A DNA stretch of 19,746 nt, from the NCBI GenBank assembly GCA_031378715.1, contig JANNEN010000307.1, positions 1 through 19,746 on the forward strand, read 5' to 3'. The notes under the pieces were generated by a model. The model searched no databases, was not told the DNA's origin, and was given only the letters and a program-made list of their open reading frames with translations. This document shows, one piece after another, positions 7,741 through 14,093 of this stretch. The position numbers were made by a program, and so were the translations under genes. Numbering within the stretch: the first letter of the stretch is position 1; each line of letters opens with the position of its first letter. Origin of the DNA: Emticicia sp031378715. Its GTDB lineage: Bacteria > Bacteroidota > Bacteroidia > Cytophagales > Spirosomataceae.

Positions 7741-8361
7741 TTACTTGTGTAACGTAACGTAAGAATTTTTTGCACCAGGTATTGAACCATTAATTACAAT
7801 TAGATTTTGCTCACTCAATACCTTCAAAACCTTCAAGTTTTGAATAGTTGTTTGCGTGTTACCCATTCGGCCTCCCATGCGTACACCTTTGAATACACGG
7901 GCTGGGAATGAACAAGCACCGATTGAACCTGGGTGACGACCTCGGTTGTGCTGACCGTGGGTTTGACCACCTACCCCAGCAAATCCGTGACGCTTGACAA
8001 CTCCTTGAAAACCACGACCTTTTGAGTTTCCCGATACATCTAAGAAATCTCCTTCGGCGAAAACGTCTTCGATACGAATGGTTTCTCCAAGATTATATTG
8101 CTTTTCAAATTCTTTGAATTCGATTAATTTACGCTTTGGTGTTGTACCTGCTTTTTTGAAATGTCCAACCAATGGACGACTTGTATTTTTCTCTTTCTTT
8201 TCACCGTAACCTAATTGAATAGCTGAGTAGCCATCTTTCTCTTCGGTGCGTACCTGAGTAACAACACAAGGACCTGCTTCTATCAATGTACAAGGTATTG
8301 CTTGACCTTCTGCGTTGAAGATAGTTGTCATTCCGACCTTCTTTCCAATAATTCCAGACAT
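7741..8361 (-). CDS. rplC: 50S ribosomal protein L3, first gene of the operon here
   Basis: L3 is an early 23S rRNA binder close to the peptidyl transferase centre. The 206-residue product starts MSGIIGKKVGMTTIFNAEGQ. It has the conserved SKGRGFQGVVKRHGF, then GGQTHGQHNRGRHPGSIGAC, which contains the glutamine that is methylated in E. coli L3. It is the first ribosomal gene of the run. No rpsJ lies between it and the promoter near 8745-8776, although S10 usually precedes L3. Confidence 0.97.
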   Translation of the reverse strand: MSGIIGKKVGMTTIFNAEGQAIPCTLIEAGPCVVTQVRTEEKDGYSAIQLGYGEKKEKNTSRPLVGHFKKAGTTPKRKLIEFKEFEKQYNLGETIRIEDVFAEGDFLDVSGNSKGRGFQGVVKRHGFAGVGGQTHGQHNRGRHPGSIGACSFPARVFKGVRMGGRMGNTQTTIQNLKVLKVLSEQNLIVINGSIPGAKNSYVTLHK

Positions 8362-8496
8362 AGTATTTTACACTTTATTTTGCTAATATATCCTATAACT
8401 TTCTATCTTTTCCAGAGAATTTCTTAACTGGGGTGCAAAATTCGCAAAAATCTTGCAGCAATACAAGTAGAGGACAATAATTTATTTACTTTTTTT

Positions 8497-8711
8497 AGCG
8501 GTTGATCGAAATCAACTTAAACTTTGCATTGCAAACCGCTTGGGTAAGGTTTGATATAAAGGTGCAGGATGAGTCCTTGTTGCCTTGCAATGATACCTGT
8601 AAATATTCAATAGCTTTCGGAGACCGTTTCAAATGAGTGCAGTGAAAAACAAACAACTCAACAGGTCAATAATCAAACTGGTTTCTTGAATGATTCAAGA
8701 CTTCATTTGAT
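8497..8711 (-). ncRNA. candidate structured 5' leader RNA of the rplC operon
   Basis: The region between the predicted start of transcription (about 8740) and rplC contains no gene but several perfect stems. First, 8497-8501 pairs with 8536-8540, enclosing hairpin 8502-8515 (a 5-bp stem with a UUCG loop on the minus strand) and hairpin 8523-8535 (5 bp, 3-nt loop): a three-way junction. Second, 8560-8563 pairs with 8595-8598, enclosing 8566-8577 (4 bp) and 8580-8590 (4 bp). Third, 8684-8690 pairs with 8694-8700 (7 bp), inside an outer stem 8672-8677/8706-8711. A UUCG loop only on the minus strand fits an RNA made with the operon. No Rfam family was recognised by eye, and its function is inferred from position. 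Confidence 0.5.
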
Positions 8712-8744
8712 CAGAGAAGAATACTCCGTTTCTTAATGAGAATG

Positions 8745-8776
8745 CAAAGGTAGAATTTTGTTTTTTTATTTGCAAA
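8745..8776 (-). promoter_or_regulatory. promoter of the rplC-rplF operon
   Basis: On the minus strand, TTTG at 8776-8773 is followed after 20 bases by TACCTTTG at 8752-8745, matching the Bacteroidota -33/-7 pattern TTTG-N19-20-TAnnTTTG. Transcription would begin near 8740, leaving a leader of about 375 nt before rplC. Confidence 0.65.
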
Positions 8777-8894
8777 TATTGTGGGGAAATATTTTTTTTA
8801 ATTTACATCTATCATCTAAAAACTCTTCAAAACTACTTTTGTTAAATATTGTCGTTTCAAATTGAGTCAAACAAAAGTGTTTTGCAAGAAAAAG

Positions 8895-8915
8895 ACACTA
8901 TTTCATGTTTAGTGT
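8895..8915. promoter_or_regulatory. possible operator of the antitoxin/ParE module
   Basis: The inverted repeat ACACTA-N9-TAGTGT touches the -33 box of the module's promoter. Type II antitoxins commonly repress their own promoter through such palindromes. The arms are only 6 bp long, so this is tentative. Confidence 0.35.
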
Positions 8916-8945
8916 TGTTTTATTCTAAATTAGCATATAAATTTG
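8915..8945 (+). promoter_or_regulatory. promoter of the antitoxin/ParE module
   Basis: TTG at 8915-8917, a 20-base spacer, then TAAATTTG at 8938-8945 fits the Bacteroidota consensus. It predicts a start near 8952 and a leader of about 15 nt to the ATG at 8967. It also rules out the in-frame TTG at 8943, which lies inside the -7 box. Confidence 0.6.
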
Positions 8946-8966
8946 TTTTATAAAATCTCAAATCCT

Positions 8967-9212
8967 ATGGAAGTTTTGGCAGTTCGTAATAAATTTCATC
9001 AACTGATTGATAAAGTTGAAAATACTGATTTATTGGAAAGGTTTTACCAATCTTTTAATGACGCTATTGAGCAAAAAAAAGGTATTTGGCAGACACTTGC
9101 CGAAATAGACAAAAACCATGTTTTGGCAGGCTATGATGAAAGTTTTGACGAAAAAAATCTACTTGACCACGAAACTGTCAAAGCAAAGTATTCAAAATGG
9201 CTTGTGCAATAA
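8967..9212 (+). CDS. antitoxin-like protein of a RelE/ParE-type module
   Basis: An 81-residue, mostly helical and acidic protein. The second half, with YDESFDEKNLLDHETVKAKY and a final W, has the look of small antitoxins found in Bacteroidota just before RelE/ParE-type toxins. That resemblance is from memory and not a database match. Its stop overlaps the toxin start by 16 bases, so the two genes are translationally coupled. I take the ATG at 8967, not the TTG at 8943, because of the promoter position. Its DNA-binding part is not obvious. It probably neutralises the toxin and may repress the shared promoter. The gene looks intact while its partner does not. Confidence 0.7.
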   Translation: MEVLAVRNKFHQLIDKVENTDLLERFYQSFNDAIEQKKGIWQTLAEIDKNHVLAGYDESFDEKNLLDHETVKAKYSKWLVQ

Positions 9213-9491
9213 AATGGACAAAACGAGCCGATAAAGACCTTTATCAGATGGTAGAATATGCCGAAGTCAATTGGTCAAATCAGGCTTTTCATGCTTTTAT
9301 TGAAAGTGTTTTCGCTTCTCTTGATTTAATTGCTACATTTCCCGAATTGGGACTTTCTGAAAATAAAAGAAAGCACCTTTTACAGTTACCTCATTCACAA
9401 ACATTGTCGTGTTTTTTATCGTCTTCAAAAAAGCCGAATTTTCTTATTGGCTTTTGTTGATGTGCGTTCTAATAAAAAACGTCCGAGTTGA
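9197..9491 (+). pseudogene. ParE/RelE-family toxin, frameshifted
   Basis: The first part (MACAIKWTKRADKDLYQMVEYAE, then FASLDLIATFPELGLSEN) is typical of the ParE/RelE fold: an N-terminal strand, two helices and the FPELG turn. After about 9360-9405 the original frame runs into unrelated residues and stops at 9460. The +1 frame continues as IHKHCRVFYRLQ, then ILLAFVDVRSNKKRPS-stop at 9489-9491, the expected C-terminal strands (xVFYRxx, LLAFVDVR, N..RP). Joined, this would be about 97 residues, the normal size. A one-base change in the A-rich stretch near 9361-9375 would explain it. It is either a real inactivation or a sequencing error. Confidence 0.75.
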
Positions 9492-9704
9492 AAATTAGAT
9501 TTTCTTAAATATAAGTAGTTGATTATCAGTATGTCAAGACTTCCAAGATACAGGTACTTGGTTTATTGAAAAAAATGATTGGCTCTAAGAAAATATTGAT
9601 AATTTGCCAATAAATGAAATAATTTATCATTTCAAACATTTATTATAACAGGATTTTACAAATCATTTGTAGTATATATTGGCTTCATTCATTGTCTTGT
9701 ACTT
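9492..9704. other. AT-rich spacer, possible decayed coding DNA
   Basis: No intact gene. One plus-strand frame from about 9536 reads protein-like stretches (QDFQDTGTWFIEKNDWL, then ENIDNLPINEIIYHF) broken by single TAA codons, which may be a relic of an unrecognised gene. It could equally be chance. Confidence 0.25.
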
Positions 9705-9753
9705 CTCCCCTACTTCAACTTCACCGTCCAGACTTCGAAGCGGGTTTTGTTTG
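9705..9753. repeat. direct repeat copy 1 (copy of the 3' end of the 901-aa gene)
   Basis: These 49 bases are identical to 10464-10512 and 11266-11314. The sequence covers most of the last 14 codons, the stop and a few bases beyond the 901-aa gene whose real 3' end is copy 3. It contains the 8-bp palindrome CTTCGAAG. It marks the outer (left) boundary of the DUF433/DUF5615 module. Confidence 0.95.
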
Positions 9754-9778
9754 CAAAAAAAATATCTAAAAACAATCT

Positions 9779-10135
9779 TTATCGTTGTTTGGCAACTCTT
9801 ATTGAATTTTCGGTAACGACCGTAAAAGACTCATTATCAATTAATTGCGAGTGACTATCAAAGAATTTTTTGAGTGTTGAAATTTTATTAGCCGAAGTTT
9901 CATTGGTTAATCGCAAAAATACTACGCCTTTATGTAAGTGACTATTTTTGTAGATTAACTCGCCAAAATCTTTATCGTTTGTGATAATCATTCGATTTTC
10001 AATATTTGCTTTTTCTAATATTTCTAAGTCTTTCATTCCCCGTCCTTGCAATGGAACTGAGAAAACATCAAAACCGAGTGAAGAAAGCCAATTTGCTACT
10101 TTTGGCCCCGTACATTCATCAACGATAAATTTCAT
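9779..10135 (-). CDS. DUF5615-type PIN-like protein (probable toxin)
   Basis: A 118-residue protein of the DUF5615 PIN-like group. MKFIVDECTGPKVANWL gives the first acidic motif (D6, E7), GRGMKDLEIL a middle acidic position (D36), and MIITNDKDFGELI the third (D54, D56), the pattern of a metal-dependent nuclease site. The family is usually paired with DUF433 proteins and regarded as a VapBC-like toxin-antitoxin system. Here its start overlaps the end of the DUF433 gene by four bases (ATGA). The target RNA cannot be inferred. The gene is intact and bounded by repeat copies 1 and 2. Confidence 0.85.
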   Translation of the reverse strand: MKFIVDECTGPKVANWLSSLGFDVFSVPLQGRGMKDLEILEKANIENRMIITNDKDFGELIYKNSHLHKGVVFLRLTNETSANKISTLKKFFDSHSQLIDNESFTVVTENSIRVAKQR

Positions 10136-10371
10136 GCGGATTTTGCGAGTGGTGTGAAAAAACTATCTTCCAGCACATCATTGGCAAATAGTAAACATGC
10201 TTGAATATCTTCCCGTGTGATGTAGCTGTATTCTTCAAGAATGGACTCATTTGTTTCGCCATGAGCAAGTAGGCCCACAATAAAATGTACGGATAAACGA
10301 GTACCTTTAATCACTGGTTTACCAACTAAAACTGTTGAATCTATTTCAATTCTATCTCTCAAAATTTCCAT
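10132..10371 (-). CDS. DUF433 protein (probable antitoxin of the DUF5615 partner)
   Basis: A 79-residue DUF433 protein with the family motif VGKPVIKGTRLSV at about residues 16-28 and the helix-turn-helix-like segment ESILEEYSYITREDIQACLLFA. DUF433 proteins resemble VapB-type DNA-binding antitoxins. I start at the ATG at 10371 (MEILRDRIEID). A TTG at 10392 in frame lies in a palindrome and would add seven atypical residues. It is translationally coupled to the DUF5615 gene by a 4-base overlap. Confidence 0.85.
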   Translation of the reverse strand: MEILRDRIEIDSTVLVGKPVIKGTRLSVHFIVGLLAHGETNESILEEYSYITREDIQACLLFANDVLEDSFFTPLAKSA

Positions 10372-10381
10372 AAACTTAATT

Positions 10382-10393
10382 TTTGGTACCAAA
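10382..10393. promoter_or_regulatory. 12-bp palindrome before the DUF433 gene
   Basis: TTTGGTACCAAA is a perfect palindrome 10 bases upstream of the DUF433 start. It is a candidate autoregulatory operator. I see no convincing promoter boxes at a fitting distance. Confidence 0.35.
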
Positions 10394-10460
10394 TTACTAT
10401 AATTCTACAAGAAATAAGATTTTTTGAGCTTTTTGTTAAAAAAAATGTCATTTTGACTGT

Positions 10461-10513
10461 CCCCTCCCCTACTTCAACTTCACCGTCCAGACTTCGAAGC
10501 GGGTTTTGTTTGG
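10461..10513. repeat. direct repeat copy 2
   Basis: Identical over 53 bases to copy 3 (11263-11315), and its central 49 bases equal copy 1. It separates the DUF433/DUF5615 module from the GNAT-like module. Confidence 0.95.
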
Positions 10514-10547
10514 TTCATTGATTATCGCAAGTTGCAGCGTACAAACA

Positions 10548-10703
10548 TTATACTGTAACTCTTTTTGAATCAAAGGAATATTGAGGTGTTTTGCTTTTCA
10601 ATTTCAGTTTCTGAATCATTGCGTCTATTTTTGCTAAGTCTTCGGGTGTAACATTGCTGTTTACCACTAAATCAATACTAAGAGATTCTCTTATAAGTCC
10701 CAT
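10548..10703 (-). CDS. 51-aa small protein downstream of the GNAT-like gene
   Basis: A short frame starting ATG at 10703: MGLIRESLSIDLVVNSNVTP, then EDLAKIDAMIQKLKLKSK, ending with TAA at 10548-10550. It begins four bases after the stop of the GNAT-like gene, so the two belong to one module. It is mixed in charge, with one predicted amphipathic helix, and I see no known motif. I do not recognise a function. As the small partner in a two-gene module next to other toxin-antitoxin pairs it could be an antitoxin or accessory protein, which is only inference. Confidence 0.6.
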   Translation of the reverse strand: MGLIRESLSIDLVVNSNVTPEDLAKIDAMIQKLKLKSKTPQYSFDSKRVTV

Positions 10704-10707
10704 AATT

Positions 10708-11211
10708 TTAATCGTTAAAATATTGTTTCACTAATTTTTTAGCTTCAATGGTGTCAATTGCCCTATTATTTCCAAACAGAACTTTTGCTCCTAAAGTTTG
10801 TGCATAATGCTCTTTTAATGCTGATTTTGAAACAAAAGAAACAAAACCATCAAAACCATTTTCAAATGAACATTTACAAGCAAAAGCAAATAGGTTTCCT
10901 GCAACACCTACATAGATTTTCCCTTTACCTCTATTGAACTTTGCATTTTCAACCAAATGCAAAAATATGTGTCCATTTCTTAATTCAAAACTTAGCAATC
11001 CTTGAATAACTTTCGGATTTTCTTTGATGGTAAGTTTATAAATTTGCCTTGATTTATGAGAAATTTCCTTTTTCCAATCAAAAACCCAATCCTTTGCAGT
11101 GATTTAAGTGGGTTTTACTTTGCTGACTTCTGTATCAAATCTATCTCCCGAAAAAGCATTTTCGATTGAATTAGTCAGTTTGTCAATCTTTATTGAAATA
11201 TTTTTTGTCAT
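10708..11211 (-). pseudogene. GNAT-like protein interrupted by an in-frame stop
   Basis: From the ATG at 11211 the frame reads 35 codons (MTKNISIKIDKLTNSIENAF, then SGDRFDTEVSKVKPT), meets TAA at 11104-11106, and continues in the same frame for 131 more codons to a stop at 10708. Without the stop it would be a 167-residue protein. The second half has features of a GNAT-type fold (KVIQGLLSFELRNGHIFLHL, then GVAGNLFAFACKCSFENGFDG and ALKEHYAQTLGAKVLFGNNR). I recall similar proteins from Bacteroidota that run straight through the stop position. The codon may have been AAA, GAA or CAA. Substrate unknown. A shorter product from a TTG at 10998 is unlikely. Confidence 0.7.
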
Positions 11212-11222
11212 GTAAATTTACA
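11211..11222. promoter_or_regulatory. 12-bp palindrome at the GNAT-like gene start
   Basis: TGTAAATTTACA is a perfect palindrome touching the ATG of the GNAT-like gene. Like the palindrome before the DUF433 gene it could be an operator. Confidence 0.3.
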
Positions 11223-11226
11223 GAAA

Positions 11227-11260
11227 AATGTCGAAAAATATAACTGAATGTCGAAGAATA
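11227..11260. repeat. 14-bp direct repeats, 20 bp apart, next to repeat copy 3
   Basis: AATGTCGAAAAATA at 11227-11240 and AATGTCGAAGAATA at 11247-11260 differ at one base and start 20 bp apart, two helical turns. They lie between the GNAT-like gene and repeat copy 3. They could be protein binding sites, either operator or recombination sites. Confidence 0.6.
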
Positions 11261-11262
11261 AA

Positions 11263-11315
11263 CCCCTCCCCTACTTCAACTTCACCGTCCAGACTTCGAA
11301 GCGGGTTTTGTTTGG
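11263..11315. repeat. direct repeat copy 3, the genuine 3' end of the 901-aa gene
   Basis: This copy spans the last 14 codons (residues 888-901), the TAG stop at 11271-11273 and 8 bases downstream of the 901-aa gene. Copies 1 and 2 duplicate it further downstream. Confidence 0.95.
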
Positions 11316-13976
11316 GTTGTAAATAAACATTTTATTGTAGGCTTCGGTATAAGCTAAGGCGGGTAAAGCACTGGCGGGCAATGGTTTATCGCCGAGGGTG
11401 CGGCCTTTTAGGTCAAAAAATGTATTGTTTTTTCCGTCAAAAACGGCAATTACTCGCAGGTCATTTCCTAAATCGTAGTATTTCAGTTGCGACTTCATGA
11501 AATTGGTACTTTCGATTTTTATGACTGATTGTCCTTGTTTATTAAAAATCACTAAGGATGTTGGGGTACGTCGAAGGATTAGCCAATCTTTGCGATTTTG
11601 GTCAAAAAGTAGTTCAAAAACCGTTGCTTTGTCGGGGCGTTCGAGCTGAATGGCATTGCTTAGGATATTTCCGTTCATATCGACTTTTTTGATTTCGCCG
11701 ATTTCTGATAGGATTGTAATGACTGAGTTTTTTTCTTTATTTTCTTCTACAATCATTCCAACGGGGCGAGCCGTGAGCGGAACTTTTGGAAATCCGCTCA
11801 AATTGGGACCCTGTTCATAAACTACGCTTAGTGTGCCGTCACGCTGTAAAATTGCTAAATAAGTATTGTTTTTGAACTTAACTGGCAAAATCTGAACAAT
11901 ATCTACTAAGTTCGTCGGGGTTTTTATTCGTGCTACTTTTTGGGTTTCTTCGTTGATAATATAAATACTTCCCGTGGCATCGGCTACGTAAATCTTGGTT
12001 TCGCTGGCAGCAAGGGCTTTGATACCTCCACTGACGGATAGGTTTGGTTCGCTTGCCGAAAGTCCAGTGGCGACATTTCGGCTGAAAACTACTAAATTAT
12101 CGGACGTCATACTTACATGGTGTAGCAGTCCGTCTTGGAAATAGTCGGTTGGTAATAAATAGCCACTATTAAATGCCTGATTAATATTGATTTTATTGAC
12201 TTCTTTGGCGTTGCTTCCCAGTAGCAGTACTTGATTATTGGCTTGCTGCAATATGATTTCGTCAGCGGCACTTACTGGGTTTTTAATGATATTCGGCACG
12301 CCTACTAATGGCGATGCAACCGTCAGGCTATCTTGCAGAAATAATTTGTTTACTAATAATAACTTTTGGGTTTGTGGTACTTTTTCAATCAAAAACTTTG
12401 TACCAAATGTGCTATTGATGATAAAGTTTTCGACGGCAATAAAGCGTAAATCTTTGGCACGGGTTTCGTGTTTGATGGTGCTGGTTTGCCACTTTTGGGG
12501 CAACGAATAATAAATATTGTTCCAGACTCGTTGGGGGCTAATAATTGCTGTCACTTGGGCTTGTGGGCTAAGTTTTTTGATAAAATCTCGGTGAATGCCC
12601 GATTTTGCCCAAGTTTGACCCGTATTTAGATTGTTGAGGTATTCTCGCATGGCATCGTCGTCACTGGCGAGAATAATATAATCGTCTTTTTGGGTATAAT
12701 AACAATCGGAAAATCCTCGAAAGATTGACCCAAAAAGCATGGCGGGCAGTTGGCTTACCTGAATTTTTCGGACGTAATTATTGAGGTAACTAAATGGTAC
12801 TGGCTTGAAATAGCTTGATATTTTTTCGGCATTGGTGGCCAAATCGTCAAAAAGGTTGAGTGCCTCGGCGGAGTCTTCGGTTTTGATTAATAGTATTTTT
12901 TTGGAAGGTTCATCGGCCGATGTTTCCATTTCGCACAGCACTATTTCATCTTTCAGAATCGAATAAAAACTATTCAGATTGACATTCAGTAAGCGATTTA
13001 CGCTGTCTTTTTCGGCCAAAAGTTCTTGCTCGTTGGTTCGCATATAAGTGTTGAAGTCTTGGGCGAGTTGCAGTTTGTTTTTGAAACTCATGCGGAACGT
13101 AATGGCGGTATTTTCGGGAATCAGGGCTGTGCAAGAAAACGGTTGCGGTTTTTGTTTGCCAAAAACACCTAAAAAAGGAATACTATTTGTGCCTTTTGAG
13201 TAAATATAAGCCGAAACAATATTGGGTTTCCTTTGTTTTTCAAAAATTATGTCGGGGTTTCGGGGGGTGATATTACCAAAAAACTCAATTAAATTTGGTG
13301 AAAGCTGTGAGGGCAAAATATCAGCAACATCTTGCAGACTTCGGCTCTTGAAGTAAATGTGTGCCGTGCCTTTTCGACTTTCTTTAAACGGCACACGCTC
13401 GATTGACACGCCCGAATTTATGCGGTTGGCTACTTCTTCGAGGAGTACTTTTGAACCGCTACAAATCAAAAAATCATCGTGAATAAAAAAATTAAATAGC
13501 AGTCGGCTGTTTATATTATAAAGCTCGTTGATGCGTAATCCCTTGAAACTTCTGCCGTAAACCTTGCGTTTGGCAGCATCGGGTACGGTCAGGGCATTGA
13601 GAAAATCTCCATCTCCAAAAGCTCCGACGGGAATATAGAGGATATATTCAAGATTTTTCTTGGTTTCACGGTGTAGTGAATAGGTGATGAGTTTCTTATC
13701 AAGAAATTTCTGAGCAAGTTCCTCATTATCAACACTTTCGGTGATGTTTTGTAATTGGGCGAGGGCATCGTAAAAAAACGGAATGTCGCCCAATTGCGTG
13801 GGGTCGGTTTTACCAAACAGCGATTGTTGGATTTCGGAGCTTTCGACTATCAAAAAGGCATTTTCTGGCACAAAATTCCAAGCGTCTTTGCGGGGAGCAA
13901 ACCATATTTTATAGGCTATAAATAAGACAACCAATGCCAAAAGTGCGTTGATGTACCAGAGGGTTTTTGTTTTCAC
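11271..13976 (-). CDS. 901-aa membrane-anchored protein, DUF3352-like N-terminal part and propeller-like C-terminal part
   Basis: I do not recognise a named function. Residues 7-26 form one hydrophobic helix (WYINALLALVVLFIAYKIWF) near the N-terminus with a positively charged residue after it, so the protein is probably inner-membrane anchored with a large periplasmic part. Residues from about 34 (NFVPENAFLIVESSEIQQSL) resemble the start of DUF3352-type proteins. From about residue 567 to the end there are repeating short strands with GS-, GT-, GE- and GQ-type turns, as in beta-propellers, including a GFP turn (SGFPKVPLTARP). It is divergent from mnmE, sharing a 117-base intergenic region. 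Its 3' end is the source of the three direct repeats, with accessory modules stacked just downstream. The fold calls are tentative. Confidence 0.75.
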   Translation of the reverse strand: MKTKTLWYINALLALVVLFIAYKIWFAPRKDAWNFVPENAFLIVESSEIQQSLFGKTDPTQLGDIPFFYDALAQLQNITESVDNEELAQKFLDKKLITYSLHRETKKNLEYILYIPVGAFGDGDFLNALTVPDAAKRKVYGRSFKGLRINELYNINSRLLFNFFIHDDFLICSGSKVLLEEVANRINSGVSIERVPFKESRKGTAHIYFKSRSLQDVADILPSQLSPNLIEFFGNITPRNPDIIFEKQRKPNIVSAYIYSKGTNSIPFLGVFGKQKPQPFSCTALIPENTAITFRMSFKNKLQLAQDFNTYMRTNEQELLAEKDSVNRLLNVNLNSFYSILKDEIVLCEMETSADEPSKKILLIKTEDSAEALNLFDDLATNAEKISSYFKPVPFSYLNNYVRKIQVSQLPAMLFGSIFRGFSDCYYTQKDDYIILASDDDAMREYLNNLNTGQTWAKSGIHRDFIKKLSPQAQVTAIISPQRVWNNIYYSLPQKWQTSTIKHETRAKDLRFIAVENFIINSTFGTKFLIEKVPQTQKLLLVNKLFLQDSLTVASPLVGVPNIIKNPVSAADEIILQQANNQVLLLGSNAKEVNKININQAFNSGYLLPTDYFQDGLLHHVSMTSDNLVVFSRNVATGLSASEPNLSVSGGIKALAASETKIYVADATGSIYIINEETQKVARIKTPTNLVDIVQILPVKFKNNTYLAILQRDGTLSVVYEQGPNLSGFPKVPLTARPVGMIVEENKEKNSVITILSEIGEIKKVDMNGNILSNAIQLERPDKATVFELLFDQNRKDWLILRRTPTSLVIFNKQGQSVIKIESTNFMKSQLKYYDLGNDLRVIAVFDGKNNTFFDLKGRTLGDKPLPASALPALAYTEAYNKMFIYNPNKTRFEVWTVKLK

Positions 13977-13983
13977 AATTCAA

Positions 13984-14023
13984 TGAGTGAATGAATGAAT
14001 GAGTTAATGAATGAATGAATGAA
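13984..14023. repeat. TGAA tetranucleotide repeat in the divergent 901-aa/mnmE intergenic region
   Basis: Ten tetramers in a row, seven exactly TGAA and three variants (TGAG twice, TTAA once). It starts 8 bases upstream of the 901-aa start codon and ends 20 bases before the mnmE -7 box, so it covers the place where the mnmE -33 box would be. Confidence 0.85.
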
Positions 14024-14043
14024 AAATCCAATTCAAAAACTTA

Positions 14044-14051
14044 TAACTTTG
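14044..14051 (+). promoter_or_regulatory. mnmE promoter -7 box
   Basis: TAACTTTG fits TAnnTTTG and lies 42 bases before the mnmE ATG. No clear TTTG is present at -33, where the TGAA repeat ends instead. Confidence 0.5.
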
Positions 14052-14093
14052 CAAAAATAAGTATTTTTTCACTTAATTCATAAAAAGACGCTT

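Noticed and set aside
9536..9704. Broken protein-like frame in the spacer left of repeat copy 1
   Set aside because: Only short stretches between stops, no family recognised. Recorded as a possible relic only.
9705..11315. Repeats of about 50 bases as a CRISPR array
   Set aside because: The spacing is 700-750 bases with genes between, there are only three copies, and they match a gene end, so this is not a CRISPR.
12238..12510. Plus-strand frame inside the 901-aa gene
   Set aside because: It is a shadow of the continuous 901-codon frame and has no start signals or protein features.
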